DNA of 64,000 nt from RBG-16-57-11 sp964503145 (GCA_964503145.1 CAZCYV010000014.1:35782-99781); one strand, 5' to 3'; positions 23,932 to 32,641 are shown, numbered from the stretch's first letter. The notes: generated by a model not told the origin, from the sequence alone. A program made the numbers and translations.

Positions 23932-24483
23932 TCAATCCTGGCGAGCGAGGGTTGGCGATGAGACGCCCGCCGCCTGGCTTTCGTAAAGCTCGAGCACAAA
24001 GCAGAGCGACGACAGGCGGTTGAGATAGCGCAGCAATTCAGGGTTCTCGATCAAATGCTCATGGAAAAGGCGGGCAACATGCCGCTCGGCGCGGCGCACC
24101 GTCGTACGCGCCAGGGCAAACGCCGCCCCCGCAAGCGAGTCCCCTGGGAGGATAAAATCTTTGGGCATCTCGACTAGCGCGCTCAACGCGTCGGTTTGCC
24201 CCTCTAGCCAGCCCACACGCGAAGCGTCGATCCGGCGGAAGCGGGCGACGTTCTCTGGCGTGGCCGACAATTCAGCCATCAGATGATACAAATCGCGCTG
24301 CACGGTCAGGACCAGGCTGGCGGTTAGCTCTCCACGGCAGGTCGCACGCCCAATCCCCAACGCTGCGGTGGCTTCGTCGATCGCTCCAACCGCCTCGGTC
24401 ACCGGGTGATACTTTGGCACCCTGCTCTCCCCCAAAAGCCCGGTGTAACCGTCATCGCCCGTTCGCGTATAAAAAGACGCCAT
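23932..24483 (-). CDS. PduO-type cob(I)alamin adenosyltransferase
   Basis: A protein of 183 residues. It has the ATP-binding N-terminus FYTRTGDDGYTGLLGE, the AVGAIDEATAALG segment, FILPGDSLAGAAFALARTTVRRAER and the C-terminal YLNRLSSLCFVLELYE, all signatures of the PduO/EutT-like family. It transfers the 5'-deoxyadenosyl group of ATP to cob(I)alamin to make coenzyme B12. No other cobalamin gene is nearby. It is divergent from the zinc-ribbon/MoxR operon with a -10-like box at 24535-24540. Confidence 0.93.
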   Translation of the reverse strand: MASFYTRTGDDGYTGLLGESRVPKYHPVTEAVGAIDEATAALGIGRATCRGELTASLVLTVQRDLYHLMAELSATPENVARFRRIDASRVGWLEGQTDALSALVEMPKDFILPGDSLAGAAFALARTTVRRAERHVARLFHEHLIENPELLRYLNRLSSLCFVLELYESQAAGVSSPTLARQD

Positions 24484-24534
24484 GCGTTACTCTCCCAACT
24501 CCAGAGTGATCTAAGGGGTCATTTTCCTGAGCAG

Positions 24535-24571
24535 ATTATAACCTGCATCTGTCCGAATAACGTTGTATAAT
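24535..24571. promoter_or_regulatory. Divergent -10 boxes (TATAAT on each strand)
   Basis: A minus-strand TATAAT (complement of 24535-24540) lies about 50 bp before the adenosyltransferase ATG. A plus-strand TATAAT (24566-24571) lies 63 bp before the ATG at 24635. The two promoters would overlap in their -35 regions, and neither -35 is convincing. Confidence 0.4.
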
Positions 24572-24634
24572 GCAAATTAAAGCGTTCCAGAGCATTTCTG
24601 AGAGCCATCTTCGAGGAACAACCGGAGGACTGCC

Positions 24635-24847
24635 ATGCAAATCCTTTGTTACCATTGCCATAAGCCGTTTGGCTTGAACAAAGAGTTCATCTACGCCGCG
24701 CTGGAGCAGATCGCTGCGGAGAACCTGACGCATTACGATGCCCCCTGTCCACACTGCCGCCGGGTGAATCGCGTCTCAAGCAAGGAACTGAAGCGCGCCG
24801 CCCCGAACTGGAAAGCGCAAGCGGCAGAGAGGAGCGAGAATGGATAA
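24635..24847 (+). CDS. Small CxxC-pair (zinc-finger-like) protein
   Basis: A protein of 70 residues with CYHCHKPF near the start and CPHCRRVNRV in the middle, four cysteines arranged as a zinc ribbon, and a basic tail. A cggagg Shine-Dalgarno precedes the ATG. It overlaps the following MoxR ATPase gene by 8 bp, so the two are probably co-translated. The function is unknown; it may bind nucleic acid or serve the ATPase. Confidence 0.75.
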   Translation: MQILCYHCHKPFGLNKEFIYAALEQIAAENLTHYDAPCPHCRRVNRVSSKELKRAAPNWKAQAAERSENG

Positions 24848-25811
24848 CACCCGACGTTTCAGCTCACCCGCGGAGCTAAAAGCCGCCCTGGGCATGGAGC
24901 AATACATCGCCAGCGATGAAATCGCCACCATCATGTACCTTAGCCAGGAGTTGGGCAAACCCCTGCTGACCGAAGGCCCGGCAGGGGTAGGCAAAACAGA
25001 ACTGGCCAAAGCCATTGCTCAGGCTACCTGCCGCGAGTTGATCCGCCTGCAATGCTACGAGGGCCTGGACGAGACCAAGGCGCTGTACGAATGGGAGTAT
25101 GCCAAACAACTGCTTTACACCCAGCTCTTACGCGATAAGCTCCAGGAGACCTTAGCCGGCACTGACAACCTGAGCGCGGCTGCGGACCGCCTGGCGAGCG
25201 AGGAAGATGTCTTCTTTTCGATGCGCTTCCTCTTGCAGCGCCCCTTGCTCAAGGCTATCCTGAGCGAACAGCCGACCGTGCTCCTGATCGACGAGATCGA
25301 CCGCGCCGACGCCGAGTTCGAGGCTTTCTTGCTAGAAGTGCTGAGCGATTTCCAGGTCAGTGTGCCTGAACTGGGCACGCTAACAGCGGTGCACCGTCCG
25401 CTAGTGGTGCTGACCAGCAACAACACCCGCGAACTGAGCGAGGCGCTCAAGCGGCGCTGCCTGTACCTGTTCATCGATTACCCCACCATCGAGCAGGAGA
25501 TGGCCGTCGTGCGCTTGAAAGTGCCCGAGTTGAACGCCAAGCTGGCCCGCCAGGCTGTTGAGTTGGTGCATAGCCTGCGCTCAATGGATCTGCGCAAGTC
25601 GCCGAGCATCAGCGAGACGTTGGACTGGGCTAAGGCATTGGTGGCCTTGAACGCCCGCAGCCTGGATATGCCCACCCTGGAAACCACCATGAGCATCCTG
25701 CTCAAGCATGAAAGCGACCTGCAGCGCGTCAGGCGCTGGCTGCAACGGCCTTCGAGCAACGCTCGCCCTGGAGATGATCTCGATTCACGGCCATCCCGCT
25801 GGCGCAATTGA
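24840..25811 (+). CDS. MoxR-family AAA+ ATPase
   Basis: A protein of 323 residues. Walker A is TEGPAGVGKTELAKA, Walker B VLLIDEIDRAD, sensor 1 LTSNNTRELSEALKRRC, and the C-terminal lid contains the SISETLDWAKAL sensor-2-like region. This matches the MoxR class (CoxD-like subgroup). Such ATPases work with VWA-domain partners as metal-insertion or complex-remodelling chaperones. The VWA partner follows directly at 25884, then archease and rtcB. Confidence 0.9.
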   Translation: MDNTRRFSSPAELKAALGMEQYIASDEIATIMYLSQELGKPLLTEGPAGVGKTELAKAIAQATCRELIRLQCYEGLDETKALYEWEYAKQLLYTQLLRDKLQETLAGTDNLSAAADRLASEEDVFFSMRFLLQRPLLKAILSEQPTVLLIDEIDRADAEFEAFLLEVLSDFQVSVPELGTLTAVHRPLVVLTSNNTRELSEALKRRCLYLFIDYPTIEQEMAVVRLKVPELNAKLARQAVELVHSLRSMDLRKSPSISETLDWAKALVALNARSLDMPTLETTMSILLKHESDLQRVRRWLQRPSSNARPGDDLDSRPSRWRN

Positions 25812-25883
25812 CCCAGGTTGAAGCAGACCTCTGCGCAGGCGCCTCTCTCACCCTTTCGTGTTTCTTCGAGGAGCTTTACAGGT

Positions 25884-27257
25884 ATGGAAGAGCGAATCGT
25901 CAAATTTGTGGCAGCTTTGCGAGCCGCTGGCGTGCGGATCAGCCTGGCGGAGAGTGCCGATGCATTCCAGGCAATCGACCTGATGGGGATCAAAGACCGT
26001 GAGATGTTCCGTCTCAGCTTGCAAACCACGCTGGTGAAAGAAGCCCAACATCTGCCAATCTTCGACGAACTGTTCCCGATCTTCTTCGGCGGCGATGAAG
26101 TGCCCCCGCTGATCAACCCCTCCGAGGACTTGTCTCCCGAAGAGGCCCAGATGCTGGCCGAGGCGCTGCGCCAGTTCAGCGACCAGTTGCGCAAGATGCT
26201 GGAGAGGCTGACGCAGGGCGAGCCGCTGAGCCAGGAAGAGCTGGAGCGGCTGGCGAAGATGGTCGGCCTGACGCAGATGGACAATTTGCACTACCGCGAA
26301 TGGATGGTGCAACGGATGAAAAAGGCGCTGCATTTCAAAGAAGTGCAGGAGGCCTTGCAGGAGCTGGCGGAAATCCTGCAGAAGCTGGGCATGGACAAGC
26401 AACGCGCCGAACAACTGACCCAACTCATGCAGGCAAATCAGCAAGCGATCGAGGATCAACTGCGCCAATACGCTGGCCAGCGCATCGCCGACAACATGAG
26501 CCAGCGTCCAAAGGACGACCCGGTCGACGCGCTGCTCAACCGGCCGTTCAATGCGCTCTCGGATCGCGACATGGAACGCCTGCGCAAAGAGGTGCAACGC
26601 CTGGCAAGAGCGCTGAAAACGCGCGTGGCTCTGCGCCAGAAACGCGCCAAAACCGGCCAACTGGACGCCAAGGCCACCATCCGCGCTAATCTGAAGCACG
26701 CCAATGTCCCAATCGAACTGAAGCACCGCGAGCGCACGCTTAAGCCCAAGCTGGTGGTGCTCTGCGACGTAAGCACCTCCATGCGCTACTGTTCCGAGTT
26801 GATGCTCAGCCTGCTATATCAATTGCAGGATCTGATCAGCAAGACTCACGCCTTCGCCTTCATCAACCGCTTGGAATACATATCGCCAGACTTCGCCGAG
26901 AAGGAGGCGCAGGCAGCGGTGGCCCATGTGCTGGAGCGCATGCCGGCGGGCTATTACAATACCGATCTGGGCAGCAGCCTGGAAGATTTCCAACGCGAAC
27001 ATATGAATACCATCGACAGCCACACCACCTTCATCATCGTGGGCGATGGGCGAAACAATTACAACGATCCGCGCCTGGATATCTTCAACACCATCGCCCG
27101 GCGCAGTCGACGCACCATCTGGATCAACCCCGAAGTCCCAGGGCTTTGGGGCAGCGGCGATAGCGACATGCTCAAGTACGCCCCAAGCTGCGACGTGATT
27201 TTGCAGGCCAACACCCTGGCGCAACTGACCGCAGCGGTGGATCGCCTGCTGGCGTGA
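25884..27257 (+). CDS. VWA-domain protein, CoxE-like
   Basis: A protein of 457 residues from the ATG with gaggagc upstream; an in-frame TTG at 25818 would add 22 residues lacking family character. The N-terminal part is helical, the middle (about 90-270) is rich in Gln/Leu/Lys coiled-coil-like helices, and the C-terminus is a von Willebrand A domain with a MIDAS motif (VVLCDVSTSMRYC) and GDGRNNYNDP. CoxE-type proteins partner MoxR ATPases, whose gene is immediately upstream. Archease follows after 7 bp. Confidence 0.88.
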   Translation: MEERIVKFVAALRAAGVRISLAESADAFQAIDLMGIKDREMFRLSLQTTLVKEAQHLPIFDELFPIFFGGDEVPPLINPSEDLSPEEAQMLAEALRQFSDQLRKMLERLTQGEPLSQEELERLAKMVGLTQMDNLHYREWMVQRMKKALHFKEVQEALQELAEILQKLGMDKQRAEQLTQLMQANQQAIEDQLRQYAGQRIADNMSQRPKDDPVDALLNRPFNALSDRDMERLRKEVQRLARALKTRVALRQKRAKTGQLDAKATIRANLKHANVPIELKHRERTLKPKLVVLCDVSTSMRYCSELMLSLLYQLQDLISKTHAFAFINRLEYISPDFAEKEAQAAVAHVLERMPAGYYNTDLGSSLEDFQREHMNTIDSHTTFIIVGDGRNNYNDPRLDIFNTIARRSRRTIWINPEVPGLWGSGDSDMLKYAPSCDVILQANTLAQLTAAVDRLLA

Positions 27258-27264
27258 GGTCGAG

Positions 27265-27678
27265 ATGTCCACCGAGTTGGTTGGTTTCCGAGAAGTCGAA
27301 CACACGGCGGACTGGGAGCTGGAGGTCTGGGCGACAGACCTGGCCAGCTTGCTGGAACAGGCGGCGCGAGGCATGTTTTACCTTTCGGGGATGCGGTTAC
27401 AAACAGAACCCCGTGTGAGGCGCAAGCTTTCGCTGGAGGCGAGCGATCCAGAGACGCTGCTGGTGAAGTTCCTGACCGAACTGCTCTATTACGCCGAGCA
27501 GGAAGGCATCGCCTTCGATCAATACCGCCTCACGCTGGACGGTTTTCACCTGGAGGCAGAACTGGAGGGGGCGCGGCTGGCTTCGATCGACAAGGAGATC
27601 AAAGCCGTCACCTATCACCGGCTGGCGGTTCGCCAGGTGGACGGGCTGCTCAGGGTGAATATCGTCTTCGACGTCTGA
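27265..27678 (+). CDS. Archease (RtcB activator)
   Basis: A protein of 137 residues, typical length. It begins GFREVEHTADWELEVWATDL, the metal-binding HTAD signature, and has LVKFLTELLYYAEQEG and KAVTYHRLAV in the right order. Archease promotes RtcB guanylylation and turnover. Its gene is directly upstream of rtcB (78-bp gap), as in many archaea and bacteria, and 7 bp after the VWA gene. Confidence 0.92.
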   Translation: MSTELVGFREVEHTADWELEVWATDLASLLEQAARGMFYLSGMRLQTEPRVRRKLSLEASDPETLLVKFLTELLYYAEQEGIAFDQYRLTLDGFHLEAELEGARLASIDKEIKAVTYHRLAVRQVDGLLRVNIVFDV

Positions 27679-27756
27679 GCAGGGGATGGATTTGCTGCGG
27701 CCAGGGGAACAGGACCGTACACTTTGGCCTCTCGATCTGATCTAAGGAGGTGACCG

Positions 27757-29208
27757 ATGGTATCTCTGCAAGATCTACAACAAATCAACGATTACGAATG
27801 GGAGATTCCGCAATCTTTCCGGTCGGATATGCGCGTGCCCGTACGCATTTTTGCCACGCGCCGTTTGCTGGAGAAAGTGCTGCAGGATAAATCGCTGGAG
27901 CAGGCGGTCAACGCTGCCACACTCCCCGGCCTGGTGGGCCAGGTGCTGGTCATGCCGGATATGCACCAGGGATATGGCTTTCCCATCGGCGGCGTGGCCG
28001 CGACGCGCTACCCGGATGGGGTGATCTCACCCGGAGCAATCGGCTATGACATCAACTGCGGCGTGCGCTTGCTGGCCTCGCAGATCGAGTTCGAGGCTGT
28101 CGAGCACCTGATCGGCGACCTGGCGACTGCCCTGGATCACTATTGCCCCAGCGGCGTCGGCGAGAAGGGCGCACTGCGCATGAGCGAAGAGGAGTTGGAT
28201 CAGGTATGTCGTGAAGGCTCTCGCTGGGCGCTCAAGCAGGGCTTTGCCAGCGAGATGGATGTGCGCCGCACGGAGGAGGGCGGGCGTCTGGAGGGCGCCG
28301 ATCCGAGCAAGGTGAGCAAGCGGGCTAAAGAGCGCGGCCGTCCACAGCTTGGCACTCTGGGCGCCGGCAACCACTTCATCGAGATCGATGTCGTGGATCA
28401 AATCTTCGATCCCCACGCTGCCCAGGTGATGGGGCTGCAGGAGGGCTATCTGGCAGTGCAAATCCACTGCGGCTCGCGCGGGTTCGGCCATCAGATCTGC
28501 ACGGACTACGTCCAGGAATTCCAGGCGGCAGTAAAACGCTACAACATCCACCTGCCCGACCGCGAACTGGTGTGCGCGCCGCTGAATTCGCCGGAGGGAC
28601 AAAACTATCTGGCAGCGATGCGCAGCGCAGCCAATTACGCCTTTGCTAACCGCCAGGTGCTGGCGCACAACGCCCGCAAAGCCTTCGAGGCGGTGCTGGC
28701 AGGCAAGGTGAAAAACTGGCATCTCCACCAAGTCTATGACATCGCCCACAATATGGGCAAGATCGAAACCCACGAAATCGACGGCGAGATGATCAAGGTG
28801 TGCGTGCACCGCAAGGGCGCCACGCGCGCCTTTGGCCCCGGCGCGCCCGGCCTGCCCGAAGAGTACGCTCAGATCGGCCAGCCGGTGCTGGTGCCTGGGA
28901 GCATGGGCACCGCCTCCTGGGTGTTGGTGGGCACCCAGGCCAGCATGCAGCGCACCTTTGGCTCAACCTGTCACGGCGCTGGGCGAGTGATGAGTCGCGA
29001 GAAGGCCAAAAAGCAGGTTCGCGGCGAGGCCCTGCGCCAGGAGTTGGAGGCCGAGGGCATTCGGGTGCGCGCCGGATCGATGGCTGGCCTGGCTGAAGAA
29101 GCGCCGCTGGCCTACAAAGACGTGGATGCGGTCGTCGAGACTGTGGCAGGAGCAGAAATCGCCAGCAAGGTAGCCCGGCTGCGCCCTGTAGCAGTGATTA
29201 AAGGCTAA
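27757..29208 (+). CDS. rtcB: RNA-splicing ligase RtcB
   Basis: A protein of 483 residues, normal length. It contains MPDMHQGYGFPIGGVAAT, GAIGYDINCGVRLL, GTLGAGNHFIEI, HCGSRGFGHQI and the guanylylation-site region FGSTCHGAGRVMSR. The metal-binding Cys, Asp, Glu and His residues are all visible. It joins RNA 2',3'-cyclic phosphate or 3'-phosphate to 5'-OH ends using GTP. A very strong aaggaggtg precedes the ATG. No tRNA introns or RtcR regulator are seen nearby, so an RNA-repair role is likely. Confidence 0.96.
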   Translation: MVSLQDLQQINDYEWEIPQSFRSDMRVPVRIFATRRLLEKVLQDKSLEQAVNAATLPGLVGQVLVMPDMHQGYGFPIGGVAATRYPDGVISPGAIGYDINCGVRLLASQIEFEAVEHLIGDLATALDHYCPSGVGEKGALRMSEEELDQVCREGSRWALKQGFASEMDVRRTEEGGRLEGADPSKVSKRAKERGRPQLGTLGAGNHFIEIDVVDQIFDPHAAQVMGLQEGYLAVQIHCGSRGFGHQICTDYVQEFQAAVKRYNIHLPDRELVCAPLNSPEGQNYLAAMRSAANYAFANRQVLAHNARKAFEAVLAGKVKNWHLHQVYDIAHNMGKIETHEIDGEMIKVCVHRKGATRAFGPGAPGLPEEYAQIGQPVLVPGSMGTASWVLVGTQASMQRTFGSTCHGAGRVMSREKAKKQVRGEALRQELEAEGIRVRAGSMAGLAEEAPLAYKDVDAVVETVAGAEIASKVARLRPVAVIKG

Positions 29209-29328
29209 GCTGGACCGCATCCTGCACCCGCACATAGCCAGATGTCCAGTATCCCCTGCCAGGGAACCCTTCGGCGGGGGAAAACGTCCTGTTAACGACT
29301 TAACCGGACAGTGGAGAGATGATCAGAC

Positions 29329-29949
29329 ATGACGAAGACAGCACGTAAAAACCTGACTTTTGGGATCGGTGTATTGCTTTTGGGAACAGTCCTGGCCGCT
29401 TGCGGCGGCGTCAGCCAGCCGCAGGTCACGCCTGCGCCGGTCGAGCCGACTGAAGTAGCTACGACCCCATATCCGGGGGCCGGAGGCGGGGTGAATCCCT
29501 ATCCGTCACCGTATCCATCCGATTTGATCGCGTACCCCCCTGTAGGAAAAAACTTACCGGTTTATCCGGCGCCATTACAGCCTTATCCCCAACCGCAGCA
29601 GCTTTATCCGGCGCCCTGGCAGCCGCAAGTCGCCGACCAGAACCTGCAACGCGGCGAGGCCTTCGTGGAAGGCATGGACATCCTGGTGATGGAGAGTTTT
29701 CCCAGAGGATATACCCTGAACCTGAGCGGCACGCTGCCCACGCCATGCCATCAACTGCGGGTCGATGTGGCCGCGCCAGACAGCCAGAACCGGATTCAGG
29801 TCAGCGTGTACTCGGTGGTCGATCCGAATGTTATCTGCGTCCAGGTGTTGGCGCCTTTCGAACAGGGCATACCGCTGCAAGGCCTCCCCGACGGCAAATA
29901 TACCATCCTGGTCAACGGCAAGGAAGCCGGCAACATCGAGCTCCCCTGA
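29329..29949 (+). CDS. Proline/tyrosine-rich lipoprotein
   Basis: A protein of 206 residues with a lipoprotein signal peptide: basic start, hydrophobic core and LAAC lipobox at about residues 22-25. A linker (about 30-105) is rich in PYP, YPAP and QPYPQPQ units. A compact C-terminal domain (about 110-206) contains LNLSGTLPTPCHQLRVDV, reminiscent of small beta-sandwich domains in exported proteins. It is probably anchored outside the membrane. The function is unknown. The gene is 120 bp after rtcB and need not belong to its operon. Confidence 0.75.
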   Translation: MTKTARKNLTFGIGVLLLGTVLAACGGVSQPQVTPAPVEPTEVATTPYPGAGGGVNPYPSPYPSDLIAYPPVGKNLPVYPAPLQPYPQPQQLYPAPWQPQVADQNLQRGEAFVEGMDILVMESFPRGYTLNLSGTLPTPCHQLRVDVAAPDSQNRIQVSVYSVVDPNVICVQVLAPFEQGIPLQGLPDGKYTILVNGKEAGNIELP

Positions 29950-30001
29950 GCAAGGGCGCCCATAAAACCCCCTAAATGCCTGCGCTGCTTTCAATTCAAA
30001 C

Positions 30002-30493
30002 TTAAGCGGGCGAAACAGAGCTGAGGCGGTCCAGGAGTTCGTCAGGCACCTGGACCGCCACGACTTCTCCTCGGACGGTAACTTCGCCCTTGGCAGAGAT
30101 GGTAGCCGTCACAACGACTTTGCGCCCTCTGACTTCCTTTACCTGTCCGCGCACTTCCAGGGGCACTCCCAGAGGGGTGGGCTTCAAGTAATCCACGTGC
30201 AGCGAGGCCGTCAGGAAGCGCAACGGCGGCTCGCTATCCATCGGGCGGCCCTGATCGCGGTACGCCGCTGCTGCGGCCGTGCCCGTCCCATGACAATCGA
30301 TCAGCGAGGCGAGCAAACCGCCATAGACATACCCCGGGATGGCGATATGGTATGGTCGGGGTTGGAAGATACACACCGTCTCATCGCCGTCCCAATAGCT
30401 CTTGATCTGCAAACCGTGTTCATTCAGCCGTCCACAGCCATAGCAGTAACTAAGCTGGTCGGGATAATAATCCTGAAAGGCTTTTTCTGTCAT
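30002..30493 (-). CDS. PaaI-family hotdog thioesterase
   Basis: A protein of 163 residues from the ATG that follows ttggagagc; a TTG four codons upstream lies within the Shine-Dalgarno and is not preferred. It has YCYGCGRLNEHGLQI and GGLLASLIDCHGTGTA, features of 4HBT/PaaI acyl-CoA thioesterases, and LHVDYLKPTPLGVPLEVRG. It probably hydrolyses acyl-CoA, substrate unknown. It is the last gene of a nine-gene minus-strand run that begins at 38220. Confidence 0.85.
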   Translation of the reverse strand: MTEKAFQDYYPDQLSYCYGCGRLNEHGLQIKSYWDGDETVCIFQPRPYHIAIPGYVYGGLLASLIDCHGTGTAAAAAYRDQGRPMDSEPPLRFLTASLHVDYLKPTPLGVPLEVRGQVKEVRGRKVVVTATISAKGEVTVRGEVVAVQVPDELLDRLSSVSPA

Positions 30494-30520
30494 TCTGCTC
30501 TCCAAGGCGCCCGGAATCGA

Positions 30521-31204
30521 TCACTCCAGATGAACTTCCAGCTTTTGAAGCTCCGCGTCCGGCAACGGATAGCTTCCATGGCCCGGATAAACCCACCGCG
30601 GGTGCACTGCCTTTAGCTGCGCCAGGCTGCGAGGGATCAAAGCCCAATCCTGGGCATAGAGCTGCTGGGCATGAGGACGACCGGTCGTCAAAACCAGGTC
30701 CCCTGCAAAAGCCACCCCTTCTTGGAGCAACAGGCTGGATGAACCCGGCGTATGACCCGGCGTGTGCAAAACGCAGGCCTCCAGACCTGGAATCCCCAGG
30801 TCATCACCATCCTCCAAAAGGATATCGGCACTTACCCCCTCGGGCCTGAAGAACGCTTCATAATAGGGCAGAAGCCTGGGCAGGAGACGCCCAAAGCGCC
30901 TCGCCTGTCCGATAGGGGTTTGCGCATTGGCCATGGCTTCGGCGTCGGCGCGGTGAATGGCCACCGGCGCGCCGGTTATCCGCCGCAAGGCCGCCGCGCT
31001 GCCGTAATGATCCAGATGCGCGTGGGTGATGAAAATCAAGCGCAGGTCGTTTCGCCCAAGTTGCTGCATAAGCCGTAAGACCTTCCCCTCCTGACGCGGC
31101 GAGCCGCTATCGATCAGCAGCATGCCCTGAGGAAACTCCACCAGGTAGGCGCGCCCCAGACCCAAGCCGAGGCTGTGTATCTGCAAGGTTAAGTTGTGCG
31201 ACAT
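30521..31204 (-). CDS. Metallo-beta-lactamase-fold hydrolase
   Basis: A protein of 227 residues with the MBL zinc motif THAHLDHYGS (HxHxDH), a distal LHTPGHTPGSS and VFAGDL-like AFAGDLVLT, and the final PGHG segment. This is the glyoxalase-II-like or lactonase-like branch; the substrate cannot be told. It lies 6 bp after rsfS and 27 bp before the thioesterase. Confidence 0.88.
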   Translation of the reverse strand: MSHNLTLQIHSLGLGLGRAYLVEFPQGMLLIDSGSPRQEGKVLRLMQQLGRNDLRLIFITHAHLDHYGSAAALRRITGAPVAIHRADAEAMANAQTPIGQARRFGRLLPRLLPYYEAFFRPEGVSADILLEDGDDLGIPGLEACVLHTPGHTPGSSSLLLQEGVAFAGDLVLTTGRPHAQQLYAQDWALIPRSLAQLKAVHPRWVYPGHGSYPLPDAELQKLEVHLE

Positions 31205-31210
31205 CCCCGG

Positions 31211-31555
31211 CTACTGCAACCGCAGCAAAACTTTGCCCTTCCCCCACAAATCTTCCAGGCGATAGTAATTTCGCCGATCGGGAGAAAACAGATGCACTAC
31301 GACATCCACATAATCGATCAAGATCCAGCCATCTTGCGGCAGACCCTCTAAGCGGCCTTTCAGGTCATAGCGCTCGTGAACGCGCTCGAGCACTTCGTCC
31401 GCCAGAGCGTTCAACATGCGATCGCTGGTGCCTGAGCAGATAACAAAATATTCCGTGAAATCAACCAGTTCGTGAATGTCGAGCAGAAGGATGTCTTCTC
31501 CCTTTTTGTCTTCCAACACGTTAGCAATTGTTCGAGCCAGTTCTAATGTATCCAG
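31211..31555 (-). CDS. rsfS: Ribosomal silencing factor RsfS (probable CTG start)
   Basis: A protein of 114 residues of the RsfS/Iojap/YbeB family: DKKGEDILLLDI, FTEYFVICSGTSDRMLNALADEV, GWILIDYVDVVVHLF and YRLEDLW. It binds L14 and prevents subunit joining in starvation. The first GTG (31519) would cut off the family N-terminus. In-frame codons upstream read LDTLELARTIANV, which fits the family, and run back only to a TGA at 31559-31561. A CTG at 31553-31555 with GAGGTG 4 nt upstream is thus the best start. The nadD partner is not nearby. Confidence 0.85.
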   Translation of the reverse strand: MDTLELARTIANVLEDKKGEDILLLDIHELVDFTEYFVICSGTSDRMLNALADEVLERVHERYDLKGRLEGLPQDGWILIDYVDVVVHLFSPDRRNYYRLEDLWGKGKVLLRLQ

Positions 31556-31615
31556 AAGTCACCTCACAATAGCATGAAATGATTTTGCGCCTTGTGCGTC
31601 TCAGCGCTGAACGCT

Positions 31616-32197
31616 TTACGAAGTCAGGCCAGCAGAGAACAGACGGGTGTAAACCGCCCCGCTGGGCTGCAAATCGGAGCGAAACAGGTGGATCGCCTGA
31701 ACGCGCGTCACCCCAATGAAACCCACCTTGTAAGATTCCAGAACGCTGCTCAGTTGGCGCAGCCCTTCGGGAGCCGCATTGCGGCTTACTCTGCCCAGGG
31801 TCAGATGCGGCGAGAACGGCCGCTCTTCGGGCGAGTAGCCCAGGCGAGCCATCTCCGCCTCGACTCCCCGCTGCAGGCCACCCAACTCCGCTGGCGCCTC
31901 GACGCCCACCCAGACCACGCGCGGGCGGCGCACAGAAGGGAACGCCCCCAACCCCCCGACGCTGAATTCGAAGGGCGAATGGCGGGCAGCTTCGTTGCGG
32001 AGCATGTTGGTGAGCATCTCCAGGCTGGCTAGAGAGACATCCCCCAGGAACTTAATCGTCAGGTGGATGTTCCCGGCAGGCACCCAGCGCACCACTTTTT
32101 CGGGCACCCGGTTTTTCAAATCCTGCAGCACCTGCTCCAGGCCACGATGGACTTCTTCCGACAGGGTAATAGCAATGAAGGCGCGAATGACGTTCAT
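31616..32197 (-). CDS. thpR: RNA 2',3'-cyclic phosphodiesterase (LigT/ThpR)
   Basis: A protein of 193 residues. The two catalytic HxT motifs of the 2H phosphoesterase superfamily are H45-L-T47 (HLTIKFLG) and H131-L-T133 (HLTLGRV). The N-terminus MNVIRAFIAI is typical. It hydrolyses 2',3'-cyclic phosphate ends on RNA and has weak 2'-5' ligase activity. RtcB uses the same cyclic ends and is encoded 2.4 kb away. It begins 9 bp after the receiver gene. Confidence 0.92.
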   Translation of the reverse strand: MNVIRAFIAITLSEEVHRGLEQVLQDLKNRVPEKVVRWVPAGNIHLTIKFLGDVSLASLEMLTNMLRNEAARHSPFEFSVGGLGAFPSVRRPRVVWVGVEAPAELGGLQRGVEAEMARLGYSPEERPFSPHLTLGRVSRNAAPEGLRQLSSVLESYKVGFIGVTRVQAIHLFRSDLQPSGAVYTRLFSAGLTS

Positions 32198-32206
32198 ACA
32201 GGTGGG

Positions 32207-32593
32207 TTATTCGATAGCAATCTGCGTCGCTTCCTCCAGAGCGCGCTTAAGGTCTACGAAAGAAACCGGCTTGGTGAGATAAAAGGACGCCCCGGCTTCC
32301 AGCCCAGTCTTGATGTCTGCCGGTAAGCCCTTGGCAGAAACGATGATCACCGGAATGTGAGACAGGCGTGGATCACGCTGCATATAACGCAACACCTCGA
32401 GGCCCGATACGTCGGGCATCATGATATCCAGCAAAACCGCGTCGGGCTTCTTTTCGGCGATCAGGTCGATCGCCCGCACACCGCCATGGGACTTGATCAC
32501 GCTCATGCCAATCAGGCGCGCCATCTCGGCGAACATCTCGGCCGTATCTGGCTCATCTTCGACAACGACGACCGTTTTGACTGGAGAACTCAT
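32207..32593 (-). CDS. Stand-alone response regulator receiver protein
   Basis: A protein of 128 residues from the second ATG, chosen because CAGGAGC lies 8 nt upstream; the first ATG (32611) would put that Shine-Dalgarno inside the gene. It has VVEDEP, phospho-acceptor D56 (LLDIMMP), VSAKG and K108 (LTKPVS). There is no output domain. No kinase is adjacent; kinases at 15083 and 16284 are the only ones in the window. Confidence 0.88.
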   Translation of the reverse strand: MSSPVKTVVVVEDEPDTAEMFAEMARLIGMSVIKSHGGVRAIDLIAEKKPDAVLLDIMMPDVSGLEVLRYMQRDPRLSHIPVIIVSAKGLPADIKTGLEAGASFYLTKPVSFVDLKRALEEATQIAIE

Positions 32594-32641
32594 TGCTTGC
32601 TCCTGATTCATCTCCGATCATACCAGAAAAATCGCCGAAGT

